Below, one piece after another: positions 52,523 to 61,888 of a stretch of DNA of 64,000 nucleotides (positions are counted from its first letter, which is position 1; every line of letters begins with the position of its first letter). The translations under genes and the position numbers were made by a program. Source of the stretch: Sphingomonas sp. PP-CE-1A-559 (GTDB lineage: Bacteria; Pseudomonadota; Alphaproteobacteria; Sphingomonadales; Sphingomonadaceae); assembly GCF_004340965.1 (NCBI RefSeq), contig NZ_SLYA01000001.1, forward strand, positions 1-64,000, in the 5' to 3' direction. The notes beneath the pieces are model-generated. The model was not told where the DNA came from and did no database searches. It saw only the letters and a list, made by a program, of their open reading frames with translations.

Positions 52523-54573
52523 TCTGCGGCCACCAGCTGCGGCGGGACTTCGGTCACCGTCGGCCGGTCGATCTTCAACGCGGCGAGGCAAGTCCGCACA
52601 CCAAAGAACACGATCGACAGCACCACCGCGAGGAACAGCGCGCACAGCCCAGCATCGATCCGGTCGTTGAGGACGATCCGATGCATCTCCGCCATCGTCT
52701 TGGCCGGCGCCAGCAATTCGCCCCGCGCCGCCGCGTCCGCGAACTTCGAGGCATGCGCTAGGAAGCCAACCTTGGGATCGCTCGCGAACAGCTTCATCAG
52801 CCCCGCGGTGATCGTGCACAGGCACAGCCACGCGGCGGGCAGGATCGTCACCCACGCGTAGCGCTGCCGCTTCATCCGGAACAGTACGACCGTCGCCAGC
52901 ACCAGCGCGACCGCCGCCAGCATCTGGTTCGAAATCCCGAACAGTGGCCACAACGTATTCACCCCGCCCAATGGATCGGTAACGCCCTGGTACAGGAAGA
53001 ACCCCCAGGCGATCACGCAGAGCGCGGTCGCGATCAGCCCCGGTACGATCGCCGAGGCATTACGGAACGACGGCACCGCGAGCCCGATCAGATCCTGCAG
53101 CATGAACCGCCCGGCGCGCGTCCCCGCATCGACCGCGGTGAGGATGAACAGCGCCTCGAACAAAATCGCGAAATGATACCAGAACGCCTTCATCGCCTGC
53201 CCGCCGACGAGGTGGCTGAAGATCTCCGACATCGCCACCGCCAGCGTCGGCGCGCCGCCGGTCCGCGAGACGATCGTGGTTTCGCCGACGTCCTTCGCGG
53301 TCTGCGCGAGCAGTTCGGGGGTGATCGGGAAGCCCATCGCGGTGACCGCGGTAGCCGCGGAGGCGAAGTCGGTGCCGACCACCGCGGCCGGGCTGTTCAT
53401 CGCGAAATACACGCCGGGATCTAGGATCGACGCGCCGACCAGCGCCATGATCGCGACGAAACTTTCCATCAGCATCGCGCCGTAACCGATGAACTGCGCA
53501 TCGCCTTCGCTGGCGATCAGCTTGGGTGTGGTGCCGCTGGCGATCAGCGCGTGGAAGCCCGACACCGCGCCGCACGCGATCGTGATGAACAGGAACGGGA
53601 AGAGCCCGCCCGACCAGACCGGGCCGGAGCCGTCGATGAACGGGGTGAGCGCAGGCATCCGCAGCGGCGGCGCGACGACCGCGATGCCGATCGCCAGCGC
53701 GACGATCGCGCCGATCTTGAGGAAGGTCGACAGGTAATCGCGCGGTGCGAGCAGCAGCCACACCGGCAGGACGGAGGCAACCGCGCCGTACCCGACCATC
53801 AGCACGCAGAGCTGCACCGGGGTCAGCGTGAACAGCGGCGCGAGCGTCGGCGAGGCAGCGACGGTACCGCCATAGACGATTGCTGCGAGCAGCCCGATTA
53901 CGCCGAGAACGGAGACTTCGCCGACCTTTCCGGGCCGGATCCAGCGCGTGTAGATACCCATCAGGAAGGCGAGCGGGATCGTCGCGGCGACGGTGAACAG
54001 CCCCCACGGACTGCCCGCGAGCGCACGCACGACGATCAGCGCGAGCACGGCGAGGATGATGACCATGATCGCGAACGCACCGATCAGCGCGATCACGCCG
54101 GGCACCGCGCCCATCTCCATGCGGATAAGCTCGCCGAGCGACCGCCCGTCGCGCCGCATCGAGATGAACAGGATCATGAAGTCCTGCACCGCACCGGCGA
54201 GGACTACGCCGGCGAGGATCCAGAGCGTGCCGGGGAGATAGCCCATCTGCGCGGCAAGCACCGGCCCGACGAGTGGGCCCGCGCCGGCGATGGCGGCGAA
54301 ATGGTGGCCGAACAGGACGTTGCGATCGGTCGCGACGTAGTCGAGGCCGTCCGCGCGGCGCAGCGCCGGGGTCTGGCGACTTGGGTCGAGTTGCATCACA
54401 TGCCGCGCGATATATCGCGCGTAGAACCGGTAGGCGATCAGCTGGACCGACACGGCCGCGGTGACGATCCACAGCGCGTTGACATGCTCGCCGCGCTCGA
54501 ACGCGACGACGGCAAGCGCGCAGGCTGCGAGGAGCGCAAGGGCGCCCCAACCGATCTTCTCGCGTAATGTCAT
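52519..54573 (-). CDS. cstA: CstA carbon-starvation protein, pyruvate/peptide transporter
   Basis: A 684-aa inner-membrane transporter with about 16-18 helices. The family stretches RNVLFGHHFAAIAGAGPLVG near 98, GAVQDFMILFISMRRDGRSL near 140 and the FHALIASGTTPKLIASEGDA loop near 353 are clear. FEALFILTAVDAGTRAGRFM and LGGVNTLWPLFGISNQML lie in the C-terminal third. Homologues import pyruvate and possibly peptides in carbon-limited cells. GGGAGGG precedes the ATG at 54573. It is the first gene of the chain cstA-ybdD-bphO. Confidence 0.95.
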   Translation of the reverse strand: MTLREKIGWGALALLAACALAVVAFERGEHVNALWIVTAAVSVQLIAYRFYARYIARHVMQLDPSRQTPALRRADGLDYVATDRNVLFGHHFAAIAGAGPLVGPVLAAQMGYLPGTLWILAGVVLAGAVQDFMILFISMRRDGRSLGELIRMEMGAVPGVIALIGAFAIMVIILAVLALIVVRALAGSPWGLFTVAATIPLAFLMGIYTRWIRPGKVGEVSVLGVIGLLAAIVYGGTVAASPTLAPLFTLTPVQLCVLMVGYGAVASVLPVWLLLAPRDYLSTFLKIGAIVALAIGIAVVAPPLRMPALTPFIDGSGPVWSGGLFPFLFITIACGAVSGFHALIASGTTPKLIASEGDAQFIGYGAMLMESFVAIMALVGASILDPGVYFAMNSPAAVVGTDFASAATAVTAMGFPITPELLAQTAKDVGETTIVSRTGGAPTLAVAMSEIFSHLVGGQAMKAFWYHFAILFEALFILTAVDAGTRAGRFMLQDLIGLAVPSFRNASAIVPGLIATALCVIAWGFFLYQGVTDPLGGVNTLWPLFGISNQMLAAVALVLATVVLFRMKRQRYAWVTILPAAWLCLCTITAGLMKLFASDPKVGFLAHASKFADAAARGELLAPAKTMAEMHRIVLNDRIDAGLCALFLAVVLSIVFFGVRTCLAALKIDRPTVTEVPPQLVAAE

Positions 54574-55136
54574 TGCGTTCGCCCTCCCGCGGTCCGTTAC
54601 GCGCGGCATCGCGTATTCAGGCGCGGAGCGCTAGCCTAGATTAGCTCGTACACCCGCCCCACAGCTCCACCCCGGCGAAGGCCGGGGCCCAATTGGAAGG
54701 GTCGTCGTAACGCAGTGAGAGCTTCACCGTTACCGTTCCCCAATTGGGCCCCGGCCTTCGCCGGAGTGGTGGCTTGGTTGGATAAAGGTGGCGCTCCCCG
54801 GTCAACGGGGCTCGATCTGAGCAGGCGGCATGCAAAACGCAGTTCAACCCCATCCCGTCACCCCGGCGGAGGCCGGGGCCCACCGGCCCGCATACTCCAC
54901 GGGCTGCGAGTATGCGGAACGGTGGATGCCGGAACGAGCCCGGCATGACGGGGAAGGGGGCTGGTTGCTGCTCCGGTTTGCGCGGGATATTCTCGCGGCC
55001 GTAGCGCGGATTCCAACGAGGCTGTTCCTCCGCGTACGCGGGGGAACAGCTTGGGTGGGCTCTCCCCAGCCGTGAGGGCAGACGTAGTGCGCGGCAGCGA
55101 CGAGCAAGCGCCCTTCGCCAGCTCTACGCCGCAAAC
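54574..55136. repeat. Gene-free gap with family A copy 3 and further palindromes
   Basis: No gene is supported in these 563 bases. Family A arms lie at 54667-54696 and 54740-54769. A single family A arm (CACCCCGGCGGAGGCCGGGG) is at about 54859-54880. CCGCATACTC with GAGTATGCGG forms a small hairpin near 54891-54920. A GCGTACGCGGGGG stretch follows near 55033. The gap separates the divergent cstA promoter side from the pyk 3' end. Confidence 0.7.
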
Positions 55137-56600
55137 TCAAACCTGCGAGTGATGGCCCTTCAGCTCATCGCCGACGATCCGCACCACGTGCAGCACGTTG
55201 GTCGAGCCAGGCGTCCGGAACGGCACGCCCGCCAGTACGATCACCCGGTCGCCGGCCTTCGCCATCCCATGCCGTAACGCCATCCGCTTCGACTTGGCCA
55301 CCATGTCCTCGAACGACTCGACGTCGCGCGTATGCACGGCATGCGTCCCCCACAGCAGCCCCAGGCGACGTGCGGTCTCATCGCTCGGCGTCAGCACCAG
55401 CAGCGGCACCGACGGCCGCTCGCGCGCGATCCGGCGGGCGGTCGAGCCCGACGTCGTGAAGCAGATGATCGCCACCGCCGACACGGTCGCGGCGATGTTC
55501 TTCGCCGCCTCGGCCAGCGCGTCCGCGGTCGTCGGATCGGGCTTCATCACGGTGAAGTGCATGCGGTCGCCATGCTCGGGATCGGCCTCGACCGACACGC
55601 CGATCGCATCCATCATCGCGACCGATTCGACCGGCCATGCACCCGCTGCGCTTTCCGCCGACAGCATGATCGCGTCGGCGCCGTCATACACGGCGGTCGC
55701 GACGTCCGACACTTCCGCCCGCGTAGGGGAGGGCGAGGTGATCATCGATTCGAGCATCTGCGTCGCGACCACCACCGGGCGGCCCATCCGGCGCGAGACC
55801 TCGACGATGCGCTTCTGCAAAGGCGGGACCTGCTGCGGCGGCAGTTCGACGCCGAGATCGCCGCGCGCGACCATCACGCCGTCGCAGGCCTCGACGATTT
55901 CCTCGAGCCGCTCGATCGCCGCCGGCTTCTCGATCTTCGCCATCAGCGCCGCCTTGCCGCCGATCAGTTTCCGCGCTTCCCACAGATCTTCCGGGCGCTG
56001 GACGAACGACAGCGCGATCCAGTCGACGCCCTGGTCGACCGCGAAGTCGAGATCGCTGCGATCCTTCTCGGTCAGCGCGGCCATCGGCAGCACCACGTCG
56101 GGGACGTTCAGACCCTTGCTGTTCGACAGTGCGCCGCCAACCTCGACCCGCGTTGTGATCTCGCGCGGGCTATGCGACACGACGCGCAGCACGAGCTTGC
56201 CGTCGTCGAGCAGCAGGCGCGCGCCCGGCTCGATCGCCGCGAAGATCTCGTCGTGTGGCAGTTCCACCCGCGTTGCGTCGCCCGGCGTCGGGTCGCGATC
56301 GAGCACGAAGGTCGAGCCGGTTTCGAGCACGGTGCGGCCGCCGTCGAACTTGCCGACGCGCAGCTTCGGCCCCTGGAGATCGGCGAGGATCGTCGAGGGG
56401 CGGCCGAATTCCTTCTCCAGCGCGCGAATCGCCTGGATCACGGCGATCTTCGACTGCTGGTCGCCGTGGCTCATGTTGATCCGGAACGCGTCTGCGCCCG
56501 TGCGGAAGAGGGTAGCGATCATCTCGGGGGTGCTGCTGGCAGGGCCGAGCGTCGCTAGAATGCGGACTTTGCGCGAACGGGGTGCGATGGCCTTGGTCAT
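55137..56600 (-). CDS. pyk: Pyruvate kinase
   Basis: Last step of glycolysis: phosphoenolpyruvate plus ADP to pyruvate plus ATP. The 487-aa product starts MTKAIAPRSRKVRILATLGP. The substrate-site stretch FRINMSHGD is near 43. The catalytic Lys and magnesium site lie in MAKIEKPAAIERLEEI and GVMVARGDLGVELP, near 225-255. VVATQMLESMITSPSPTRAE is next, and the C-terminal allosteric domain is complete. A long in-frame upstream extension is not coding. It diverges from the DUF1244 gene across 92 bp. In the same region, cstA could supply external pyruvate. Confidence 0.96.
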   Translation of the reverse strand: MTKAIAPRSRKVRILATLGPASSTPEMIATLFRTGADAFRINMSHGDQQSKIAVIQAIRALEKEFGRPSTILADLQGPKLRVGKFDGGRTVLETGSTFVLDRDPTPGDATRVELPHDEIFAAIEPGARLLLDDGKLVLRVVSHSPREITTRVEVGGALSNSKGLNVPDVVLPMAALTEKDRSDLDFAVDQGVDWIALSFVQRPEDLWEARKLIGGKAALMAKIEKPAAIERLEEIVEACDGVMVARGDLGVELPPQQVPPLQKRIVEVSRRMGRPVVVATQMLESMITSPSPTRAEVSDVATAVYDGADAIMLSAESAAGAWPVESVAMMDAIGVSVEADPEHGDRMHFTVMKPDPTTADALAEAAKNIAATVSAVAIICFTTSGSTARRIARERPSVPLLVLTPSDETARRLGLLWGTHAVHTRDVESFEDMVAKSKRMALRHGMAKAGDRVIVLAGVPFRTPGSTNVLHVVRIVGDELKGHHSQV

Positions 56601-56692
56601 GCGGTGCGTCTTCCTCGGCGTTTCCTGGGGGAGGTCTTTGCCGCGACGGGCCTTAAACCCTATCTCCGCGGGATCAACCACGGAGCATAGTA

Positions 56693-56995
56693 ATGAATCC
56701 CGATCGCCTCGATACTTTGGACGATGCCGTAGCGGCACAGGCCTTTCGCCGCCTGATCCGTCATCTCCGCCACCGCGAGGACGCGCAGAACGTCGACCTG
56801 ATGGGGCTCGCCGGTTTCTGTCGCAATTGCCTGTCCGACTGGGTCGAGGAAGCGAGCGGCCTGTCGAAGGATGCCGCACGCGAGACGGTTTACGGGATGC
56901 CGTATTCGGAGTGGAAGGCGCACCACCAGGGCGACGCGACGCCCGAGCAACTCGAACGGATGAAGGCGAGCGTCGCGAAGAACGCGGTGGTCTGA
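56693..56995 (+). CDS. DUF1244 family protein
   Basis: A 100-aa soluble protein matching DUF1244 along its length: AFRRLIRHLRHREDAQNVDL, then GLAGFCRNCLSDWVEEAS and GMPYSEWKAHHQ. The CRNCL motif holds two conserved cysteines. Its function is unknown. It is common in alpha- and gammaproteobacteria and shares a divergent promoter region with pyk. Confidence 0.93.
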   Translation: MNPDRLDTLDDAVAAQAFRRLIRHLRHREDAQNVDLMGLAGFCRNCLSDWVEEASGLSKDAARETVYGMPYSEWKAHHQGDATPEQLERMKASVAKNAVV

Positions 56996-57185
56996 GAACG
57001 GCTGCCATTGATTCGCGACGATCCCCCGCAGGGTCGCTTGAGCCGGCCACGGTAAACGCCTAGACGCTGGCCCGCACCCAATTCGGCATGATTCAGGACG
57101 TCTCCGGACGACGATCACCGGTGCGGGCTTGTATCTTGATTGGCTTTTGACCGGCGCGTGGGCGCTGGCGAGTGGGGAATTTTCG

Positions 57186-57452
57186 ATGTCTGACGAACGG
57201 CAACACGGCATGGGCGGCGGCGCGGTCGCAGCGGACGAACTGCGCCTGCTGATCGAGCGCGCCGAGCGTCTCGAAGAAGAGAAGAAGGGTATCTCGGACG
57301 ACATCAAGGACGTGATGGCCGAAGCCAAGGGCCGCGGTTACGACCCCAAAGCGATCCGGAAAATCCTGTCGATCCGGAAGAAGAAGAAGGAAGAGTATCA
57401 GGAGGAGGAAGCGATCCTCGAAGTGTATCTCCAGGCGTTGGGGATGATCTGA
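57186..57452 (+). CDS. GapR-type DUF2312 nucleoid protein
   Basis: An 88-aa protein. The sequence [20 protein letters not shown], followed by [20 protein letters not shown] and a Lys-rich [12 protein letters not shown], matches the DUF2312 family. In Caulobacter, GapR binds overtwisted AT-rich DNA and stimulates type II topoisomerases. The first 15 residues are Gly-rich and flexible, and the rest should be coiled coil. The ATG at 57186 fits the family start, and an earlier in-frame start is not conserved. Confidence 0.94.
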   Translation: MSDERQHGMGGGAVAADELRLLIERAERLEEEKKGISDDIKDVMAEAKGRGYDPKAIRKILSIRKKKKEEYQEEEAILEVYLQALGMI

Positions 57453-57538
57453 GGATCGCCAGGGCGGTGAGACGGCCAAACGCGTCGATTTTGACGTGTT
57501 TAACAAAACTGTCATCGGTTGCGGCTTAGTGTCCGGCT

Positions 57539-57967
57539 ATGAACATCCGTTTTCTCGCCGCCCTCGCGCTGGCTACTATGGCCGCCCCCGCCCAGTCGGA
57601 TGAGGGGGCGGCCAACGCCAGCTTCTGCCAGCGGATCGCAACCGAGCTCGGTATGAAGACGGCGAAACCGTCTGACGGCCACGCCGCATGGGAGCTGAAG
57701 ACGCTCGGTGGCCTGGGTACCGCGCTGTTCGGTGGATCGAGCTATGTTTCGATGGGGCTCGGTCCGGCTGAAGACTCGGTCATCACTAACGCACGCCAAT
57801 ATGTCGATGCGTGTGCCAGCGTCGCCAGCGGAATGGTATGCACGGTCACCGGGCCGGCGGAATTCCAGATTGGCGTGAAAGACCACATGGTCAAGATGCG
57901 CGCGAATGCAGGCGAGCGTGCACAGGTCAGCATGGTAAAGATGCGCATCCGATGCGAGGACCGTTGA
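57539..57967 (+). CDS. Uncharacterised exported protein
   Basis: A 142-aa protein with a signal peptide (NIRFLAALALATMAAPAQS, cleaved near 21). The mature region has four cysteines (FCQRIA, YVDACASV, MVCTVTG and a final RCEDR) that could form two disulfides. I do not recognise a family. The stop overlaps a TTG that could start the next gene, so the two are likely one unit. Confidence 0.7.
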   Translation: MNIRFLAALALATMAAPAQSDEGAANASFCQRIATELGMKTAKPSDGHAAWELKTLGGLGTALFGGSSYVSMGLGPAEDSVITNARQYVDACASVASGMVCTVTGPAEFQIGVKDHMVKMRANAGERAQVSMVKMRIRCEDR

Positions 57968-58263
57968 CCGCGCCGAATATTGCGCTTGCTGTCGTCACAG
58001 CCGTCCTCTTGCTGGTGCTGGTCAACGTCATCACGGTCGCCGCGTTCGCGCTCGACAAGCGGCGATCATCGACTGGCGCGTGGCGCATTCCTGAATCCCG
58101 CTTGCTCTGGCTCGCCGCACTTGGCGGCAGCCCGGGCGCGTTCTGGGCGCGCAATCGCTACCGGCACAAGACACGGAAGCAACCATTCGTCGGTCGGCTC
58201 CAGCTCATCGCGATGGTACAAGTTGGCGTCGTCGCAGGTCTCGCCATCGCGTTCGCATTCTAG
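57952..58263 (+). CDS. DUF1294 family small membrane protein
   Basis: About 103 aa. It has an N-terminal helix (IALAVVTAVLLLVLVNVITV), a short FALDKRRSSTGAWRIPE stretch, LLWLAALGGSPGAFWARN, then RYRHKTRKQPF and a last helix. The DKR...RIPE...LGGSPG...R-H-K pattern is diagnostic of DUF1294. The start is uncertain: the ATG at 57952 overlaps the previous gene, and a TTG at 57964 follows GAGGA at only three bases. Its function is unknown. Confidence 0.85.
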   Translation: MRGPLTAPNIALAVVTAVLLLVLVNVITVAAFALDKRRSSTGAWRIPESRLLWLAALGGSPGAFWARNRYRHKTRKQPFVGRLQLIAMVQVGVVAGLAIAFAF

Positions 58264-58344
58264 GTTCGGCGACCGGCAGCGTCATTGCTGCACCTGGAAA
58301 AATAGGTGTATTGCTGTAATGCTACATTGCATCGGGGGGCAAGC

Positions 58345-58788
58345 ATGCGGGTATTTCTGGGGATTGCGGCGGCATCATTGGTTAGTGCTCCCGTCGCGGC
58401 GCAATCGGTTGAGGTCGACACCCAAAAACTCGGTCAGCGGGCCGAGGCGTTCGTCCGGGTCCGCAACCAGTTCGATCAGGCGGCGATGATCGCGATGATG
58501 GCGCCCGAGTACCGGGAGGTGTCGCCCGTTGGCGAGGTCGATTCCCGCGAGCGCGTGATCGGGTTCTACGCAGCCGACAAGAAATCGGCCGCACCGCCGA
58601 TGACGATCACCGAGACCGTCGCGCGGCCTGTTGGCACGATCGGTGTCGTCACGATGCGGATCGCCTACACCATGCCCGGCAAGGACGGTCAGATGCAGAC
58701 GCGCGCGCTGCGGGCCGGCTTCGTCGCGCGACGGATCAAGGGCGACTGGCAGTTCGTGTCGTTGCAGTTCACCCCGATCCGCGGATGA
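58345..58788 (+). CDS. Exported SnoaL/DUF4440-like protein
   Basis: A 147-aa protein with signal peptide RVFLGIAAASLVSAPVAAQ. The mature part reads RAEAFVRVRNQFDQAAMIAM, then MAPEYREVSPVGEVDSRERV and a C-terminal GDWQFVSLQFTPIRG. This helix-then-curved-sheet order is that of the NTF2-like (SnoaL, DUF4440) fold. Such exported proteins are usually of unknown role. GGGGGGC precedes the ATG at 58345. It converges on the HerA-like ATPase gene with a four-base gap. Confidence 0.75.
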   Translation: MRVFLGIAAASLVSAPVAAQSVEVDTQKLGQRAEAFVRVRNQFDQAAMIAMMAPEYREVSPVGEVDSRERVIGFYAADKKSAAPPMTITETVARPVGTIGVVTMRIAYTMPGKDGQMQTRALRAGFVARRIKGDWQFVSLQFTPIRG

Positions 58789-58792
58789 CGAC

Positions 58793-60256
58793 CTAAGCCG
58801 CCTCCGCCGGCAGCGTCGTCCAGCCCAGCCCTGGGATCGTGATCGAGCGTTTGCCGGCGAGATCGGTGCGGCACACGATCAGTTCGCGGCTCTCTATGTA
58901 GCCGATCAGGCGCTTCACACGGCCAAGCGAACTCGTACCATACGTCGCTGCGATGCGCGCGTCAGACGGGCAGGGCTCGCCTTCACGTGCCGCGCGGGCC
59001 ACCAAAAGGAACGCGCCGAGCATGTCGTCGGGCAGGCCGCTCGCCACGTCCAGCGCCGCCGTCCACGCCTCGTCCGTCATGTCGAAAATACCGGCGCGGG
59101 CGCAGCTCAGCCGCCGCACGAAGCCGGGCAGGTCGAGCGGCGGCTTGGCGAGGCCCCCCATCCGGCAGCGCACCTGGAAATCCTGGAACAGCACCGACGG
59201 AGGCCGCAGCGTCGACTCAGGATCCTCGACGATCGCGCGGAACACGTCGGCGTAGACCGCCTCGACCTCGTCGTCGGTCTTCTCGGGCGGCGGCGGTGCG
59301 GCGGTGCGCGGTTCGGGCGGGCGGGCGATGCCGTCGAGCAGTTCCTCCGCCGGCACGCGACGCGGGCGCGAATCGAACATCAGGCCGAGTTCGGGCGCGT
59401 CGACCACCGGCTCGGACAACAGGTCCTGCAGGTCCATCGGCGCAGCGCTGGGGAGGGGAGTGAGCTTCGGGCTTCCGCTGCGCGCGGAGGTCGCTACATC
59501 GCCGATCTTCACCGTGATCGGTCGCCGCGAAACCGCCGGCCCGAGCGCCATGAACGTGCCCCGCTGGAGATCGCGAATCGCTTCGGCCTGGCGTCGCTCC
59601 ATGCCGAGCAGATCCGCCGCGCGCGCCATGTCGATGTCGAGGAAGGTGCGCCCCATCAGGAAGTTCGACGCTTCCGCGGCAACGTTCTTCGCGAGCTTGG
59701 CCAGCCGCTGCGTCGCGATCACCCCGGCGAGGCCGCGCTTACGGCCGCGGCACATCAGGTTGGTCATTGCCGCCAGCGATGCGCGGCGGACTTCCTCTGA
59801 CACTTCGCCGCCGGTCACCGGCGCGAACATCTGCGCCTCGTCGACCACCACCAGCACCGGATACCAATGCTCGCGCGGCGCATCGAACAGCGCTGAGAGG
59901 AACGACGCCGCACAGCGCATCTGGCCCTCGACCTCGAGTCCTTCGAGGCTCAGCACGGCGGACGTCCGATGTTCGCGCAACCGCGTCGCGATGCGCGAGA
60001 TTTCGCGCTCGCTATAGTCGCCGGCCTCGATCACGACGTGACCATGCGGGCCGGCGAGCGTCACGAAATCGCCTTCCGGATCGATCACGATCTGCTGGAC
60101 GTGGCCCGCCGATCGCTCGAGCAGCCGGCGCAGCAGATGCGATTTTCCCGAGCCCGAATTGCCCTGCACCAACAGGCGGGTGGCGAGTAATTCCTCCAGG
60201 TCGACGCCGACGGCAGTACCATTGCCGTCGGTGCCCATATTCACGCTAACCGTCAT
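58793..60256 (-). CDS. HerA-like P-loop ATPase (DUF87 type)
   Basis: A 487-aa ATPase of the HerA/FtsK type. Walker A is QGNSGSGKSHLLRRLL near 30 and Walker B VLVVVDEAQMF near 148. An Arg-rich LMCRGRKRGLAGVIATQRLAKL stretch corresponds to the sensor and arginine-finger region. A Pro-rich linker at about 300-340 leads to a C-terminal segment with a possible winged helix (PSDARIAATYGTSSLGRVKR). HerA relatives move DNA with a NurA or defence nuclease, but none is adjacent here. The protein may be a housekeeping DNA pump. An upstream in-frame extension is not coding. Confidence 0.85.
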   Translation of the reverse strand: MTVSVNMGTDGNGTAVGVDLEELLATRLLVQGNSGSGKSHLLRRLLERSAGHVQQIVIDPEGDFVTLAGPHGHVVIEAGDYSEREISRIATRLREHRTSAVLSLEGLEVEGQMRCAASFLSALFDAPREHWYPVLVVVDEAQMFAPVTGGEVSEEVRRASLAAMTNLMCRGRKRGLAGVIATQRLAKLAKNVAAEASNFLMGRTFLDIDMARAADLLGMERRQAEAIRDLQRGTFMALGPAVSRRPITVKIGDVATSARSGSPKLTPLPSAAPMDLQDLLSEPVVDAPELGLMFDSRPRRVPAEELLDGIARPPEPRTAAPPPPEKTDDEVEAVYADVFRAIVEDPESTLRPPSVLFQDFQVRCRMGGLAKPPLDLPGFVRRLSCARAGIFDMTDEAWTAALDVASGLPDDMLGAFLLVARAAREGEPCPSDARIAATYGTSSLGRVKRLIGYIESRELIVCRTDLAGKRSITIPGLGWTTLPAEAA

Positions 60257-60368
60257 GCCGCGCGTTTGGCAGGTGCGGGCGCATGGGAGCAAGGAGTCTT
60301 TGTCGCTTCCGTCGCAAGCCGGGCTTTGCGCGCTGGCATAATCCGCATTCCGGGCTAGGGCGCAAACC

Positions 60369-60914
60369 ATGGCTACGAAACAATCCCTGCTCGCCGACCT
60401 TTCGCAGCGACTGCTCGGCAAGGCGCCGGGCGATCTCGACGACGAGGAGCGCCGCGTCCTCGCGGGGATCGAATCGGGTACCACCGTCAGCCGCGACGCC
60501 GCCGACGTGTCGGACGAGCGATCGACGTTCGGTGAACGGCTGTCGGACCGCGTCGCGGCGATCGGTGGGTCATGGGGGTTCATCATCGCGTTCAGTGCGG
60601 TGCTGATCGGCTGGATGCTGCTGAATTCGGACATCCTCGCGCATTTCGGCCGCGCGTTCGATCCGTATCCCTACATCTTCCTCAACCTGCTGCTGTCGAC
60701 CGTCGCGGCGATCCAGGCGCCGGTGATCATGATGAGCCAGAACCGACAATCGGCGAAGGACCGCCTGGCGGCGAGCCTCGACTACGAGACCAACCTGCGC
60801 GCCGAACTCGACATCCTGCGCGTGCATCACAAGATCGATCATCTCGTGCTCGCCCGGCTCGAAGCGATCGAGCGGAAAATCGACGGTCTGGCGAAATCCG
60901 CGCCTGACGCCTAA
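60369..60914 (+). CDS. DUF1003 membrane protein
   Basis: A 181-aa protein with a soluble N-terminal part (about 1-60). The DUF1003 core has two helices: [20 protein letters not shown] near 68 and [20 protein letters not shown] near 100. [22 protein letters not shown] follows, then a helical tail. The DR-R/S-YxxNL pattern is the family hallmark. It diverges from the HerA-like ATPase gene and lies 29 bases before yebC on the same strand. Its function is unknown. Confidence 0.92.
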   Translation: MATKQSLLADLSQRLLGKAPGDLDDEERRVLAGIESGTTVSRDAADVSDERSTFGERLSDRVAAIGGSWGFIIAFSAVLIGWMLLNSDILAHFGRAFDPYPYIFLNLLLSTVAAIQAPVIMMSQNRQSAKDRLAASLDYETNLRAELDILRVHHKIDHLVLARLEAIERKIDGLAKSAPDA

Positions 60915-60943
60915 GAGCGGGGCCATCAGCTAAAGAGGCACCG

Positions 60944-61687
60944 ATGGCAGGCCATTCCAAATACAAGAATATCATGTACCGCAAGGGCGCGCAGGACAAG
61001 AAGCGCTCGTCGGCGTTCAGCAAGCTCAGCCGGGAAATCACGGTCGCGGCCAAGATGGGCCTGCCCGACGTCGACATGAACCCGCGCCTGCGCGCGGCGG
61101 TCAACGCGGCCAAGGCGGCGTCGCTGCCCAAGGAGAACATCCAGCGCTCGATCGACAAGGCGAGCCGCGGCGATGCCGAGAATTATGAGGAAATCCGCTA
61201 CGAGGGCTTCGGCCCCGGCGGCGTGTCGCTGATCATCGAGGCGCTGACCGACAACCGCAACCGCACCGCGACCAACGTGCGCGTCGCGGTCGGCAAGAAC
61301 GGCGGCAACCTCGGGGCGGGCGGTTCGGTCAGCCACGCATTCGACCGCGTCGGGCTGATCTCGTATCCGGCAAGCGCGGGCGATGCCGACACGGTGTTCG
61401 AAGCGGCACTCGAAGCGGGCGCGGAAGACGTCACGTCGAGCGAGGACGGCCATGAGGTCTGGACCGCGCAGGGCGACCTGCACGAGGTGGCCAAGGCGTT
61501 GGAAGCCAAGCTCGGCGAGGCGGAAGGCGCAAAGCTCGCCTGGCGTCCGCAGGTGATGGTCGCGGTGGGTGCGGATGATGCGGCGACGCTGTTCAAGCTG
61601 ATCGACGCGCTCGACGACGACGACGACGTGCAGACGGTGTGGGGCAATTACGAAATATCCGACGAGATCATGGAAACGCTCGGCTGA
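60944..61687 (+). CDS. yebC: YebC/PmpR family transcriptional or translational regulator
   Basis: A 247-aa protein. The N-terminus [20 protein letters not shown], the [12 protein letters not shown] loop near 68 and [19 protein letters not shown] near 85 are universally conserved in the family. Members act as DNA-binding regulators or help the ribosome with proline-rich stretches. It precedes ruvC, a common order in alphaproteobacteria, here split by a long inverted repeat. Confidence 0.96.
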   Translation: MAGHSKYKNIMYRKGAQDKKRSSAFSKLSREITVAAKMGLPDVDMNPRLRAAVNAAKAASLPKENIQRSIDKASRGDAENYEEIRYEGFGPGGVSLIIEALTDNRNRTATNVRVAVGKNGGNLGAGGSVSHAFDRVGLISYPASAGDADTVFEAALEAGAEDVTSSEDGHEVWTAQGDLHEVAKALEAKLGEAEGAKLAWRPQVMVAVGADDAATLFKLIDALDDDDDVQTVWGNYEISDEIMETLG

Positions 61688-61698
61688 GATGAAGAAGG

Positions 61699-61868
61699 TT
61701 GGTTCACGCGGAGACGCGGAGACGCGGAGAGTTGTGTTTCGTGGCGACCTCCTCCGCGTCAGCGGCCTCATCTCTGCCGGCCGGCCCGGAGAACTGAAAG
61801 TCCCGCTAACGCAAGACGATCGCCAAGAACGCACCCTCTCCGCGTCTCCGCGCCTCCGCGCGAACCAA
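61699..61868. repeat. Spaced inverted repeat with GCGGAGAC tandem units between yebC and ruvC
   Basis: Arms at 61699-61730 and 61837-61868 are near-perfect reverse complements over 32 bases (TTGGTTC end, then GCGGAGAC repeats). A 106-base spacer lies between them. The first arm starts 12 bases after the yebC stop and the second ends 20 bases before the ruvC ATG. The sequence differs from families A and B. Confidence 0.75.
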
Positions 61869-61888
61869 CTTTCTCCTTCTACCTGCGC

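Noticed and set aside
58793..60914. HerA-based phage defence island
   Set aside because: No nuclease, SIR2 or NurA partner and no mobile-element genes adjoin it; neighbours look like ordinary chromosomal genes.
61699..61868. CRISPR-like array because of repeated GCGGAGAC units
   Set aside because: The units are directly tandem and form inverted arms. There are no regular unique spacers and no cas genes.
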